Origin: Pseudomonas koreensis
GTDB taxonomy: Bacteria > Pseudomonadota > Gammaproteobacteria > Pseudomonadales > Pseudomonadaceae
Reading direction: 5' to 3'
Length of the DNA stretch: 64,000 nucleotides
Assembly: GCF_025447595.1 (NCBI RefSeq)
Contig: NZ_JAOEJU010000016.1
Coordinates: 1-64,000, forward strand
Shown here: in pieces, positions 1 through 9,104 of the stretch
Position numbering within the stretch: the first letter of the stretch is position 1
Layout: every line of letters starts with the position of its first letter
Program-made: the position numbers and the translations under genes
The notes under the pieces: generated by a model
The model's input: only the letters and a program-made list of their open reading frames with translations
The model's database searches: none
What the model was told of the DNA's origin: nothing

Positions 1-11
1 GGTGTTGCCAT
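1..11 (-). CDS. Possible start of a divergent gene (only the first codons lie in the window)
   Basis: On the minus strand an AAGGAG-like ribosome binding site (positions 19-25) lies 8 bases before an ATG at 9-11, which is followed by GCA ACA. This looks like the start of a gene running left out of the window and divergent from the wsp operon. Only three full codons are visible, so no product can be named. Confidence 0.3.
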
Positions 12-537
12 GGGAGGTGCTCCTTGCGGATAAAGTTAGGGTGCCCGGGAGGCGAAATCGCCCGGTGGGTGGCTGACTGTTATCAAGGAGCGTGCCAACT
101 TTTGGTGCGTCCCCGGGAGCCGGGGGCTTCACCGCTCTGGCTCGCGGGTTTGAACGTTTTTTGATCAGCGCTGAAGGCGAAAGTGCGCAACTTCTTGCGC
201 AGTACTGCGCAAGAAGTTGCGCACTTGGCTGCAGGCCACGGTACTTGTGGGCTGTAGCGATATCGGGTGGCGATTTCGCGAAACAAGTGCGCAAGAAGTT
301 GCGCACCATGGCACATGGCTACTCCTTCTTCAGATCCTCTCCATGCAGAATGACCGATCCATCGCCCCTTTTTGCCATTGCGTCACTGGCACTTCGGCCG
401 CCGATTACCGGAAAGTCCCAGTCCAGAGCCCATCGTGTTTTATGACCGGAAGGCTTGAGCGCGGCAAACCGTCTTATAAATGAAACACCGCCCTCAGCTA
501 TACTCCCCCGCATTTCGACCCGCCCCGAGGACTGACT
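12..537. other. Intergenic region upstream of wspA
   Basis: About 525 bases without a convincing gene. Short open frames here overlap one another and lack ribosome binding sites. The region holds three copies of a palindromic motif (181-306). Closer to wspA it has AT-richer sequence with TATAAA (472-477) and TATACT (498-503) as possible -10 boxes, neither with a good -35. The wspA ribosome binding site GAGG is at 527-530. Confidence 0.6.
181..306. promoter_or_regulatory. Three palindromic operator-like motifs, two fused into a 46-bp perfect palindrome
   Basis: The unit GTGCGCAA-N4-TTGCGCAC occurs at 183-202 (last base varied), 205-224 (first base varied) and 287-306 (exact). The first two units are themselves in inverted orientation, so 181-226 reads the same on both strands across all 46 bases. 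Dyads with 8-base arms and a 4-base spacer are typical of dimeric repressor or activator sites. The cluster lies between a probable divergent gene and wspA, so either or both could be controlled. The binding protein is unknown. Confidence 0.55.
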
Positions 538-2160
538 GTGAAGAACTGGACGTTGCGCCAACGCATTTTGGCGAGCTTTGCGGTGATTATCGCCATCATG
601 CTGCTGATGGTGGTCGTCTCGTATTCGCGGCTGCTGAAGATCGAAGCCAGTGAAAACAGCGTCCGTGACGACGCGATTCCGGGCGTCTATTACAGCTCGA
701 TGATTCGTGGCGCGTGGGTCGACAGTTACCTGCAGACCCAGGAACTGCTGGGCCTCAAGGAGGGGCAGGGTGTCAGCAACGAAGATGCGGCGGACTACAA
801 AGCCTTTGAATCCCGTCTTCAGGAGCAGATGACCAATTACCGCAACACGGTCGTGACGGACGAGGACAAGCTCGAATTCGCGTCCTTCGAGAAGTATCAC
901 GATACCTATATGAAGATTCAGGACACCGTGCTGGATCTGCACAAACGCAATCTCGAAGCCGAAGCCGTCAAGCTGTTCCATGAACAACTGACACCGACCT
1001 GGTACTCGGGCCGGATGAAACTCAACGACATCATCGGCGAGAACAAGAAAGTCGCCGACCAGGCCATGGCCAACATCGACGACGCCGTGGCGGCGGCCAA
1101 AGTCAGCATGTTCGTTTCGCTGCTGGTGGCCGTGCTGGCCGCCGGGTTCTGCGGCCTGCTGCTGATGCGCGCGATCATGGCACCGATGAACCTCATCGTG
1201 AAAATCCTCGAAACCATGCGCACCGGTGACCTCAGCAGCCGCTTGAACCTCGACCGCAAGGACGAGTTCGGCGCCGTGGAAACCGGCTTCAACGACATGA
1301 TGACCGAGCTCACCGCGCTGGTGTCCCAGGCCCAGCGTTCGTCGGTGCAGGTCACCACGTCGGTGACCGAGATCGCCGCTACTTCCAAACAACAACAGGC
1401 CACCGCCACCGAAACCGCTGCGACCACGACTGAAATCGGCGCGACGTCCCGCGAGATCGCGGCGACTTCCCGTGACCTCGTACGCACCATGACCGAAGTC
1501 TCCACCGCCGCCGATCAGGCCTCGGTGCTGGCCGGTTCCGGGCAACAAGGCCTGGCGCGCATGGAAGACACCATGCACTCGGTGATGGGCGCGGCGGATC
1601 TGGTGAACGCCAAACTGGCGATCCTCAACGAGAAGGCCGGCAACATCAATCAGGTGGTCGTGACCATCGTCAAGGTCGCCGACCAGACCAACCTGCTGTC
1701 CCTGAACGCCGCGATCGAAGCGGAGAAGGCCGGCGAGTACGGTCGCGGTTTCGCCGTGGTCGCTACCGAAGTGCGGCGTCTGGCGGATCAGACTGCTGTC
1801 GCCACCTATGACATTGAACAGATGGTCCGCGAGATCCAGTCGGCGGTGTCCGCCGGGGTGATGGGCATGGACAAGTTCTCCGAGGAAGTGCGGCGCGGCA
1901 TGGCCGAAGTGCAGCAGGTCGGCGAGCAGCTGTCGCAGATCATCCATCAAGTGCAGGCGCTGGCGCCGCGGGTGTTGATGGTCAATGAAGGCATGCAGGC
2001 CCAGGCCACGGGTGCCGAGCAGATCAACCACGCGCTGGTGCAGCTGGGTGATGCCAGCAGCCAGACGGTCGAGTCGTTGCGTCAGGCCAGTTTCGCCATC
2101 GACGAACTGAGCCAGGTGGCCGTGGGCCTGCGCAGCGGCGTTTCGCGATTCAAAGTCTGA
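538..2160 (+). CDS. wspA: WspA, membrane-bound methyl-accepting chemotaxis-type receptor
   Basis: 540 aa. Receptor of the Wsp surface-sensing pathway, which controls c-di-GMP rather than the flagellar motor. Transmembrane helices span residues 11-30 and 191-210 and enclose a periplasmic helical domain. A HAMP region follows (about 211-263), then a long coiled coil with the conserved receptor tip near residues 375-425 (DQTNLLSLNAAIEAEKAGEYGRGF-type; Lys-Ala-Gly appears where many receptors have Arg-Ala-Gly). The start is GTG with GAGG seven bases upstream. The stop overlaps the wspB start (TGATG). First gene of a tightly packed operon; the family assignment rests mainly on the complete wsp gene order. 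Confidence 0.93.
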   Translation: MKNWTLRQRILASFAVIIAIMLLMVVVSYSRLLKIEASENSVRDDAIPGVYYSSMIRGAWVDSYLQTQELLGLKEGQGVSNEDAADYKAFESRLQEQMTNYRNTVVTDEDKLEFASFEKYHDTYMKIQDTVLDLHKRNLEAEAVKLFHEQLTPTWYSGRMKLNDIIGENKKVADQAMANIDDAVAAAKVSMFVSLLVAVLAAGFCGLLLMRAIMAPMNLIVKILETMRTGDLSSRLNLDRKDEFGAVETGFNDMMTELTALVSQAQRSSVQVTTSVTEIAATSKQQQATATETAATTTEIGATSREIAATSRDLVRTMTEVSTAADQASVLAGSGQQGLARMEDTMHSVMGAADLVNAKLAILNEKAGNINQVVVTIVKVADQTNLLSLNAAIEAEKAGEYGRGFAVVATEVRRLADQTAVATYDIEQMVREIQSAVSAGVMGMDKFSEEVRRGMAEVQQVGEQLSQIIHQVQALAPRVLMVNEGMQAQATGAEQINHALVQLGDASSQTVESLRQASFAIDELSQVAVGLRSGVSRFKV

Positions 2161-2696
2161 TGAGCGAAATCACCGCCAAACGCAGCGCTGCACAGGTGGC
2201 GAAGCAGGCGTTGTTCCTGCTGTTTCGTATCGGCAGCGAACGCTACGCACTGCGCGCCACGGAAGTGGCTGAAGTGTTGCCGCGCCTGCCGTTGAAGCCG
2301 ATTGCCCGGGCGCCGCACTGGGTGGCGGGGGTGTTCGCCTATCGCGGCACGGTGGTGCCGGTGATCGACCTCAGTGCCCTGACGTTCGGCCATCCTGCGC
2401 AAGCGCGCACCAGCACGCGACTGGTGCTGGTGCATTACCGCGCGGATGACTCGCAACCCTCGCAATGGCTGGGCCTGATCCTCGAACAGGCCACCGATAC
2501 CCTGCGCTGCAACCCGGAGGATTTTCAGCCATACGGCCTCGACAATCGTCAGGCGCCGTACCTCGGCCCGGTTCGTGAAGACGCGCAAGGGCTGGTGCAG
2601 TGGGTGCGGGTCAACGACTTGCTGGACGAGACGGTGCGTACGCTGCTGTTTCCGACACCGCCGCTGGATCCGGCGCGACTTGAGGAGCAGCGATGA
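2160..2696 (+). CDS. wspB: WspB, CheW-like adaptor
   Basis: 178 aa, soluble. CheW-domain scaffold expected to link WspA to the kinase WspE. The conserved CheW pattern is visible: FRIGSERYALRATEVAEVLP near residues 20-40, then GVFAYRGTVVPVIDLS near 57-72. The start codon overlaps the wspA stop by one base and the end overlaps wspC by four, so translational coupling is likely. WspB and WspD are two separate CheW-type proteins in the same operon, as is standard for Wsp. Confidence 0.92.
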   Translation: MSEITAKRSAAQVAKQALFLLFRIGSERYALRATEVAEVLPRLPLKPIARAPHWVAGVFAYRGTVVPVIDLSALTFGHPAQARTSTRLVLVHYRADDSQPSQWLGLILEQATDTLRCNPEDFQPYGLDNRQAPYLGPVREDAQGLVQWVRVNDLLDETVRTLLFPTPPLDPARLEEQR

Positions 2697-3970
2697 GCAG
2701 CGACCAGCGCTTCTTCGACTTCCTCAAGGAACGCATCGGCCTCGACGTCGCCTCGGTCGGCCCGGCGATCATCGAACGGGCCGTGCGCCAGCGCATCACC
2801 CTGTCGCAAACGGTGAATGCCGATGAGTACTGGCAGACCCTGCAAGGCTCGCGAGATGAACAGCAGGCGCTGATCGAAGCGGTGATCGTCCCCGAGACCT
2901 GGTTTTTCCGTTACCCGGAATCCTTCGCCACCCTCGGCAAACTGGCGCGCAAACGCCTGGCCGAGTTGAACAACATGCGCGCGCTGCGCATCCTCAGCCT
3001 GCCGTGCTCCACCGGTGAAGAACCCTATTCGATTGCCATGGCCTTGCTCGATGCGGGTCTCAAGCCCCATCAGTTCAAGGTCGATGGCATGGACGTCAGC
3101 CCCCTGTCGGTGGACAAGGCGCGGCGGGCGCTGTACGGCAAGAACTCGTTTCGCGGCCAGGAGCTGGACTTTCGTGAGCGGCATTTTTTCGCCGAGAACG
3201 AGGGCTATCGGGTAAATGAAATCGTCCGCGAGCAGGTGCGCCTGCAGGTCGGCAACGTGCTCGATCCGTCATTGCTGGTCAACGAGCCGCCGTTCGATTT
3301 CGTGTTCTGTCGCAACCTGCTGATCTATTTCGATCAGCCGACCCAGCAGCAGGTATTCGCCGTGCTGAAGCGCCTGACCCATGTCGATGGCGTGCTGTTT
3401 ATTGGCCCGGCCGAGGGCAGTCTGCTCGGGCGGCTGGGCATGCGCTCGATCGGGATTCCGCAGTCCTTCGCCTTCAGCCGCCACAGCGAACCGCAGCCCG
3501 AACCGTTGCCGATGCCGACCGCGATTCCGGTGCCGTTACCTGTGCGCCAACCGGTACGCAGCACGCCACCGCCGCCGGTGCGCAACCGTCCGTTTGCTGG
3601 CGTGACGCCTTTGCCCGCGACGGCTAAAACCACCAATCCCGACGCCGCGACGTTGCTGGCCAACATCGCCGCGCTGGCCAACGAAGGCAAAAGTGCCGAG
3701 GCCCGCGCTGCGTGTGAACAGTATTTGCGCAGTCATGAGCCGGTGGCCCAGGTGTTTTACTGGCTCGGCCTGCTGAGTGATGTCGCCGGCAGCGCCCTCG
3801 AAGCCCAAGGCTTTTACCGCAAGGCGCTGTACCTCGAACCGCAACACCCCGAAGCCTTGATGCACCTGGCCGCGTTGCTGCAAGCCCAGGGCGACACGGC
3901 CGGCGCCAGACGATTGCAGGAGCGCGCCGCCCGCAGCGACCGCACCGCCGACAGTGAGCGTAAACGATGA
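2693..3970 (+). CDS. wspC: WspC, CheR-type receptor methyltransferase with TPR tail
   Basis: 425 aa. Predicted S-adenosylmethionine-dependent glutamate methyltransferase for WspA. The N-terminal two thirds is the CheR domain, with ETWFFRYPESF, LSLPCSTGEEPYSIAMAL (SAM-binding region) and DFVFCRNLLIYFD. A Pro-rich linker (about 265-305) leads to a C-terminal TPR-like segment (about 315-410, with ALYLEPQHPEALMHLAALLQAQGD). It overlaps wspB and wspD by four bases on each side. It opposes the methylesterase WspF in adaptation. Confidence 0.93.
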   Translation: MSSDQRFFDFLKERIGLDVASVGPAIIERAVRQRITLSQTVNADEYWQTLQGSRDEQQALIEAVIVPETWFFRYPESFATLGKLARKRLAELNNMRALRILSLPCSTGEEPYSIAMALLDAGLKPHQFKVDGMDVSPLSVDKARRALYGKNSFRGQELDFRERHFFAENEGYRVNEIVREQVRLQVGNVLDPSLLVNEPPFDFVFCRNLLIYFDQPTQQQVFAVLKRLTHVDGVLFIGPAEGSLLGRLGMRSIGIPQSFAFSRHSEPQPEPLPMPTAIPVPLPVRQPVRSTPPPPVRNRPFAGVTPLPATAKTTNPDAATLLANIAALANEGKSAEARAACEQYLRSHEPVAQVFYWLGLLSDVAGSALEAQGFYRKALYLEPQHPEALMHLAALLQAQGDTAGARRLQERAARSDRTADSERKR

Positions 3971-4650
3971 TCCCGTCCGACACCTTGAACGTCACCCACG
4001 AAGACGCCCGGGCCATCGACGATTGCTGGAACCGCATCGGCATCCACGGCGACAAATCCTGTCCGCTGCTGGACGAGCACATCCATTGCCGCAATTGCTC
4101 GGTGTATTCCGCCGCCGCCACGCGCCTGCTCGACCGCTATGCGTTGCAGCAGGACGAGCGCGATCCGGTGGCGACCCAGGTCGAAACCGAGCTGAAGACC
4201 CGTTCGCTGCTGATGTTCCGCCTCGGCGAAGAATGGCTCGGCCTGGCCACGCGCAGTCTGGTGGAGGTCGCACCGTTGCAGGCTATTCACTCGCTGCCGC
4301 ACCAGCGCTCCCGGGCCTTGCTCGGCGTGGCGAACGTGCGCGGTGCGCTGGTGGCGTGTCTGTCGCTGGTCGAACTGCTCGACCTCGACAGCAACGCGGC
4401 CCCGGCGACCGGCGCGCGGATCATGCCACGCATGCTGATCATCTCGGCCCAGGGCGGGCCGGTGGTGGTGCCGGTGGACGAAGTCGACGGGATTCATGCC
4501 ATCGACGAGCGAATCCTCGATGCCGCCTCACGTTCCGGCGCGCAAGCCAGCGCCAAATACACCCGAGGCGTGCTGCCTTTCAAAGGTCGCAGCCTGCGTT
4601 GGCTGGATGAAGAACAGCTGTTGTCCGCCGTGTCCCGGAGCCTCACATGA
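3967..4650 (+). CDS. wspD: WspD, CheW-like adaptor
   Basis: 227 aa. Second CheW-domain coupling protein of the Wsp complex. It has an N-terminal extension of about 70 residues with a Cys/His cluster (CWNRIGIHGDKSCPLLDEHIHCRNC), which WspB lacks. The CheW fold follows from about residue 78 (LLMFRLGEEWLGLATRSLVEVAPL, then GVANVRGALVACLSLVELL). Its Cys/His spacing could bind a metal, but this is inference. It overlaps wspC and wspE by four bases each. Confidence 0.92.
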   Translation: MIPSDTLNVTHEDARAIDDCWNRIGIHGDKSCPLLDEHIHCRNCSVYSAAATRLLDRYALQQDERDPVATQVETELKTRSLLMFRLGEEWLGLATRSLVEVAPLQAIHSLPHQRSRALLGVANVRGALVACLSLVELLDLDSNAAPATGARIMPRMLIISAQGGPVVVPVDEVDGIHAIDERILDAASRSGAQASAKYTRGVLPFKGRSLRWLDEEQLLSAVSRSLT

Positions 4651-6941
4651 CCCCCGAGCAAATGCGCGACGCCTCCTTGCTCGAGCTGTTCAGCCTCGAA
4701 GCCGAAGCCCAGACCCAGGTGCTCAGCGCCGGGCTGCTGGCGCTGGAGCGCAACCCGACCCAGGCCGATCAGCTCGAGTCGTGCATGCGTGCGGCGCACT
4801 CGCTGAAAGGCGCGGCGCGGATCGTCGGCATCGACAGCGGCGTCAGCGTCGCCCACGTGATGGAAGATTGTCTGGTCAGCGCCCAGGAAGGGCGGTTGTT
4901 CCTGCGCCCGGAACATATCGACGCGTTGTTGCAGGGCACCGACTTGCTGATGCGCATCGCCACCCCGGCCAATGCCCCGCAACCGGCGGACATCGAGGCT
5001 TACGTGGCGTTGATGGGCGGTTTGCTCGACCCGACGGCACCGGCCGTGGTGCCCGCCGCTCCGAGTGCGCCACCGATGGCCGAGTTGCAGTTTCAGCCAC
5101 CGCTGGTGGCTGAGCCGGCGCCAGTTGAAATCCCCGTCGAGGTTGCCGAGCCGGAGCCCGCGCCGCGCAAGAGCAAACGCACCACTGAAGGCGGCGAGCG
5201 GGTGCTGCGGGTCACCGCTGAACGCCTGAACAGCCTGCTCGATCTGTCGAGCAAATCCCTGGTGGAAACCCAACGCCTCAAGCCGCACCTGGCCACGATG
5301 CAGCGCCTCAAGCGCATGCAGAACAACGGCCTGCGGGCGCTGGAAAGTCTTAACGTTCATCTCAAGGAACACGCGCTGAACCTTGAGGCTCAAGAGGCGC
5401 TGGAAGACGCGCGCCGTTTGCTCGCCGAATCCCAGCAATTGCTGGCAGAGAAAAACGCCGAACTCGACGAGTTTGCCTGGCAGGCCAGCCAGCGCGCGCA
5501 AGTGCTCTACGACACCGCGCTGGCCTGCCGCATGCGGCCGTTCGCCGATGTGCTGTCCGGGCAGGTGCGGATGGTGCGCGACCTCGGTCGCAGCCTCGGC
5601 AAACAGGTGCGACTGGAGATTGAAGGCGAGAAAACCCAGGTCGACCGCGATGTGTTGGAAAAGCTCGAAGCACCGCTGACGCACCTGCTGCGCAACGCGG
5701 TCGATCACGGCATCGAGACCCCGGAGGAACGCCTGCTCAAAGGCAAGTCAGAGGAAGGCCTGATCCGTCTGCGTGCCTCGCATCAGGCCGGTCTGCTGGT
5801 GCTGGAACTGAGTGACGACGGCAACGGCGTGGATCTGGAAAAGGTCCGCCGCAGCATCGTCGAACGCCAGTTGTCGCCAGCGGAAACCGCCGCGCAATTG
5901 AGTGAAGAAGAACTGCTGACCTTCCTGTTCCTGCCGGGTTTCAGCCTGCGCGACAAGGTCACCGAAGTGTCCGGCCGTGGTGTCGGCCTCGACGCCGTTC
6001 AGCACATGGTTCGCCAGTTGCGCGGCGCGGTGGTGCTGGAGCAGACGGCGGGCGAGGGCAGTCGCTTCCATCTGGAAGTGCCGCTGACCCTGTCGGTGGT
6101 GCGCAGCCTGGTGGTGGAAGTCGGCGACGAGGCCTACGCCTTCCCGCTAGCGCACATCGAGCGCATGTGCGACCTGGCGCCGGAGGACATCGTGCAGGTC
6201 GAAGGGCGCCAGCATTTCTGGCACGAAGGCCGGCATGTCGGGCTCGTCGCGGCCAGTCAGTTGTTGCAGCGTCCTGCCAGTCAGAACAGCGGCGATACTC
6301 TGAAAGTCGTGGTGATCCGCGAGCGCGATGCGATCTATGGCGTGGCGGTCGAGCGCTTCATCGGCGAGCGCACGTTGGTGGTGCTGCCGCTGGATGAACG
6401 GCTGGGCAAGGTGCAGGACATTTCCGCCGGGGCCTTGCTCGACGATGGCTCAGTGGTGCTGATTGTCGACGTCGAAGACATGCTGCGTTCGGTGGACAAA
6501 CTGCTCAACACCGGGCGTCTGGAGCGCATCGCGCGTCACGGCCATCAGGCCGCAGAAGCGGCGCGCAAACGGATTCTGGTGGTCGACGACTCGCTGACCG
6601 TGCGCGAACTGCAACGCAAGCTGCTGCTCAATCGCGGCTACGACGTGGCCGTTGCGGTGGACGGCATGGACGGCTGGAACGCCCTGCGCTCCGAGGACTT
6701 CGACCTGCTGATCACCGACATCGACATGCCGCGCATGGACGGCATCGAGCTGGTCTCGCTGCTGCGCCGCGACAACCGTCTGCAATCGCTGCCGGTGATG
6801 GTGGTGTCGTACAAGGATCGCGAGGAAGACCGCCGCCGTGGACTGGACGCCGGCGCCGACTATTATCTAGCCAAGGCCAGTTTTCATGACGACGCCCTGC
6901 TCGACGCGGTGGTTGAGCTCATCGGAGGAGCGCGGGCATGA
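4647..6941 (+). CDS. wspE: WspE, hybrid CheA-type histidine kinase / response regulator
   Basis: 764 aa. Central kinase of the pathway, expected to phosphorylate WspR and WspF. Domains in order: HPt with His51 in AAHSLKGAAR; a Pro/Ala-rich linker; dimerisation region from about 185; HATPase with HLLRNAVDHGIETP and the SGRGVGLDAV G-box; a CheW-like regulatory domain; and a C-terminal receiver with Asp691 in LITDIDMPRMDG. The length and the fused receiver match the Wsp kinase rather than a plain CheA. It overlaps wspD and wspF by four bases. Confidence 0.95.
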   Translation: MTPEQMRDASLLELFSLEAEAQTQVLSAGLLALERNPTQADQLESCMRAAHSLKGAARIVGIDSGVSVAHVMEDCLVSAQEGRLFLRPEHIDALLQGTDLLMRIATPANAPQPADIEAYVALMGGLLDPTAPAVVPAAPSAPPMAELQFQPPLVAEPAPVEIPVEVAEPEPAPRKSKRTTEGGERVLRVTAERLNSLLDLSSKSLVETQRLKPHLATMQRLKRMQNNGLRALESLNVHLKEHALNLEAQEALEDARRLLAESQQLLAEKNAELDEFAWQASQRAQVLYDTALACRMRPFADVLSGQVRMVRDLGRSLGKQVRLEIEGEKTQVDRDVLEKLEAPLTHLLRNAVDHGIETPEERLLKGKSEEGLIRLRASHQAGLLVLELSDDGNGVDLEKVRRSIVERQLSPAETAAQLSEEELLTFLFLPGFSLRDKVTEVSGRGVGLDAVQHMVRQLRGAVVLEQTAGEGSRFHLEVPLTLSVVRSLVVEVGDEAYAFPLAHIERMCDLAPEDIVQVEGRQHFWHEGRHVGLVAASQLLQRPASQNSGDTLKVVVIRERDAIYGVAVERFIGERTLVVLPLDERLGKVQDISAGALLDDGSVVLIVDVEDMLRSVDKLLNTGRLERIARHGHQAAEAARKRILVVDDSLTVRELQRKLLLNRGYDVAVAVDGMDGWNALRSEDFDLLITDIDMPRMDGIELVSLLRRDNRLQSLPVMVVSYKDREEDRRRGLDAGADYYLAKASFHDDALLDAVVELIGGARA

Positions 6942-7948
6942 AGATCGCAATCGTCAACGACATGCCTCTGGCGGTGGAGGCCCTGCGCCGCGCGCTGGCC
7001 TTCGAGCCGGCGCATCAGGTGGTGTGGGTCGCCAGCAACGGCGCCGAAGCAGTGCGCCTGTGCGCGGAAAACACCCCGGACCTGATCCTGATGGACCTGA
7101 TCATGCCGGTGATGGATGGCGTCGAGGCCACCCGCCGGATCATGGCCGAGAGCCCGTGTGCGATCGTCATCGTCACCGTGGACCGCCAGCAGAACGTGCA
7201 CCGGGTGTTCGAAGCCATGGGCCACGGCGCGCTGGATGTGGTCGACACCCCGGCCATCGGCGGTGGCAATCCTCAGGAAGCGGCGGCACCGCTGCTGCGC
7301 AAGATCCTCAACATCGGCTGGCTGATCGGCGAGAAAACCGCCCGCTCACGTCCCGCGCCTGCGACACCACGCAGTACCGCCTCGCGCCAGCGACTGGTGG
7401 CGATCGGTTCTTCGGCCGGTGGCCCCGCGGCGCTGGAAGTCTTGCTCAAAGGTCTGCCGCGCCACTTTTCGGCGGCCATCGTGCTGGTGCAGCATGTCGA
7501 CCAGGTGTTTGCCGCCGGCATGGCCGAATGGCTGGCCAGCGCCAGCGGCCTGGACGTGCGTCTGGCCCGCGAAGGCGAACCGCCGCAGGCCGGCGCGGTG
7601 CTGCTGGCCGGCACCAACCACCATATTCGTTTGCTCAAGAACGGCACGCTGGCCTACACAGCCGAGCCGGTCAACGAGATCTACCGCCCCTCGATCGACG
7701 TGTTTTTCGAAAGCGTCGCCAACTACTGGAACGGTGACGCAGTAGGGGTTTTATTGACAGGGATGGGACGCGACGGGGCTCAAGGGCTTAAGCTCATGCG
7801 CCAACAGGGTTACCTGACCATCGCGCAGGATCAGCAGAGCAGTGCGGTGTACGGCATGCCCAAGGCTGCCGCAGCCATCGACGCGGCCGTAGAAATCCGT
7901 CCACTGGAAAAGATAGCGCCACGATTGCTGGAGATTTTCCCCAAATGA
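6938..7948 (+). CDS. wspF: WspF, CheB-type receptor methylesterase
   Basis: 336 aa. N-terminal receiver (phospho-acceptor Asp53 in ILMDLIMP) and C-terminal methylesterase with the CheB triad at Ser159 (GSSAGG), His186 (QHVDQVF) and Asp279 (GMGRDGAQG). It should remove methyl groups from WspA and reset the signal. Loss of WspF in pseudomonads gives constant WspR activity and wrinkly colonies (established knowledge). The reading frame is intact, so the pathway should be adaptable in this strain. Confidence 0.94.
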   Translation: MKIAIVNDMPLAVEALRRALAFEPAHQVVWVASNGAEAVRLCAENTPDLILMDLIMPVMDGVEATRRIMAESPCAIVIVTVDRQQNVHRVFEAMGHGALDVVDTPAIGGGNPQEAAAPLLRKILNIGWLIGEKTARSRPAPATPRSTASRQRLVAIGSSAGGPAALEVLLKGLPRHFSAAIVLVQHVDQVFAAGMAEWLASASGLDVRLAREGEPPQAGAVLLAGTNHHIRLLKNGTLAYTAEPVNEIYRPSIDVFFESVANYWNGDAVGVLLTGMGRDGAQGLKLMRQQGYLTIAQDQQSSAVYGMPKAAAAIDAAVEIRPLEKIAPRLLEIFPK

Positions 7949-7996
7949 ACACGTTCCTCCGCAATCCTGGCCCCCGCAGCACTCAGGTGACCGCCC

Positions 7997-8998
7997 ATGA
8001 ATGACTTACAGATCGATGACATCAAAACCGACGAGAACGCCGCCATGGTGTTGTTGGTGGACGATCAGGCGATGATCGGCGAAGCCGTGCGCCGTGGGCT
8101 GTCGAACGAAGAGAACATCGACTTCCACTTCTGTTCCGATCCGCATCAGGCCGTGGCCCATGCGGTACGGATCAAGCCGACGGTGATTCTGCAGGATCTG
8201 GTGATGCCCGGCCTCGACGGCCTGAGCCTGGTGCGCGAATACCGTAATCATCCGGCGACCAAGGACATTCCGATCATCGTCCTCTCGACCAAGGAAGACC
8301 CGCTGATCAAGAGCGCGGCGTTCTCCGCCGGTGCCAACGATTATCTGGTGAAACTGCCGGACAACATCGAGCTGGTGGCGCGTATCCGCTATCACTCGCG
8401 CTCCTACATGACGTTGCTGCAACGGGACGCGGCCTACCGCGCCTTGCGGGTCAGCCAGCAGCAATTGCTCGACACCAACCTAGTCCTGCAGCGGCTGATG
8501 AACTCCGATGGCCTGACCGGTCTGTCCAATCGCCGGCACTTCGACGAATACCTGGAGCTGGAATGGCGCCGCTCGTTGCGTGACCAGAGCCAGTTGTCGT
8601 TGCTGATGATCGACGTCGATTACTTCAAGTCCTACAACGACACCTTCGGCCACGTCGAAGGCGACGAAGCGTTGCGCAAGGTCGCCACGGCAATCCGCGA
8701 GTCCAGTGCCCGGCCGTCCGATCTGCCGGCGCGTTATGGCGGGGAAGAGTTCGCGCTGGTGCTGCCTAACACCTCGCCGGGCGGGGCGCGACTGGTGGCG
8801 GAGAAGCTGCGCCAGACGGTCGCGGCGCTGAAGATTCCGCACAATGCCCCGGCCGAAGGCTCAAGCCTGACCATCAGCATCGGCCTGGCGACCATGGTGC
8901 CGGAGTCGGGCAGCGACTGCCGGTTGCTGATCTCGGCGGCGGACCGTGGCCTGTACCTGGCCAAGAACAACGGGCGCAATCAGGTGGGGATCGAATGA
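7997..8998 (+). CDS. wspR: WspR, response regulator with diguanylate cyclase domain
   Basis: 333 aa. Output protein of the Wsp pathway, which makes cyclic di-GMP. Receiver at residues 15-135 with phospho-acceptor Asp67 (ILQDLVMPGLDG), a helical stalk, then a GGDEF domain with an intact GGEEF active site at 248-252. An RPSD product-inhibition site (239-242) lies five residues before GGEEF. Both sites are intact, so it should be an active, feedback-inhibited cyclase. It is separated from wspF by 48 bases, the only real gap in the operon, with GGTGA before the ATG. Confidence 0.95.
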   Translation: MNDLQIDDIKTDENAAMVLLVDDQAMIGEAVRRGLSNEENIDFHFCSDPHQAVAHAVRIKPTVILQDLVMPGLDGLSLVREYRNHPATKDIPIIVLSTKEDPLIKSAAFSAGANDYLVKLPDNIELVARIRYHSRSYMTLLQRDAAYRALRVSQQQLLDTNLVLQRLMNSDGLTGLSNRRHFDEYLELEWRRSLRDQSQLSLLMIDVDYFKSYNDTFGHVEGDEALRKVATAIRESSARPSDLPARYGGEEFALVLPNTSPGGARLVAEKLRQTVAALKIPHNAPAEGSSLTISIGLATMVPESGSDCRLLISAADRGLYLAKNNGRNQVGIE

Positions 8999-9104
8999 AC
9001 CATTGGGTTCATTCGCCTCAAGAGCCGCCAGACGGGCTGCCGTGACAGCGTGATTACGTTATACTCGCCGGCTTTCAAAAGTTCGCCAACGAGTGCTGCC
9101 CGTC

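Noticed and set aside
92..445. Short open frames covering the palindromes upstream of wspA
   Set aside because: No ribosome binding site, overlapping frames on both strands, and sequence dominated by the inverted repeats.
472..503. wspA promoter at TATAAA or TATACT
   Set aside because: Plausible -10 boxes but no -35 at 16-18 bases, so not called as a promoter.
319..2031. 570-codon open frame antisense to wspA
   Set aside because: Composition (His/Arg/Gly-rich) is typical of the antisense of a high-GC gene; no ribosome site and no domain.
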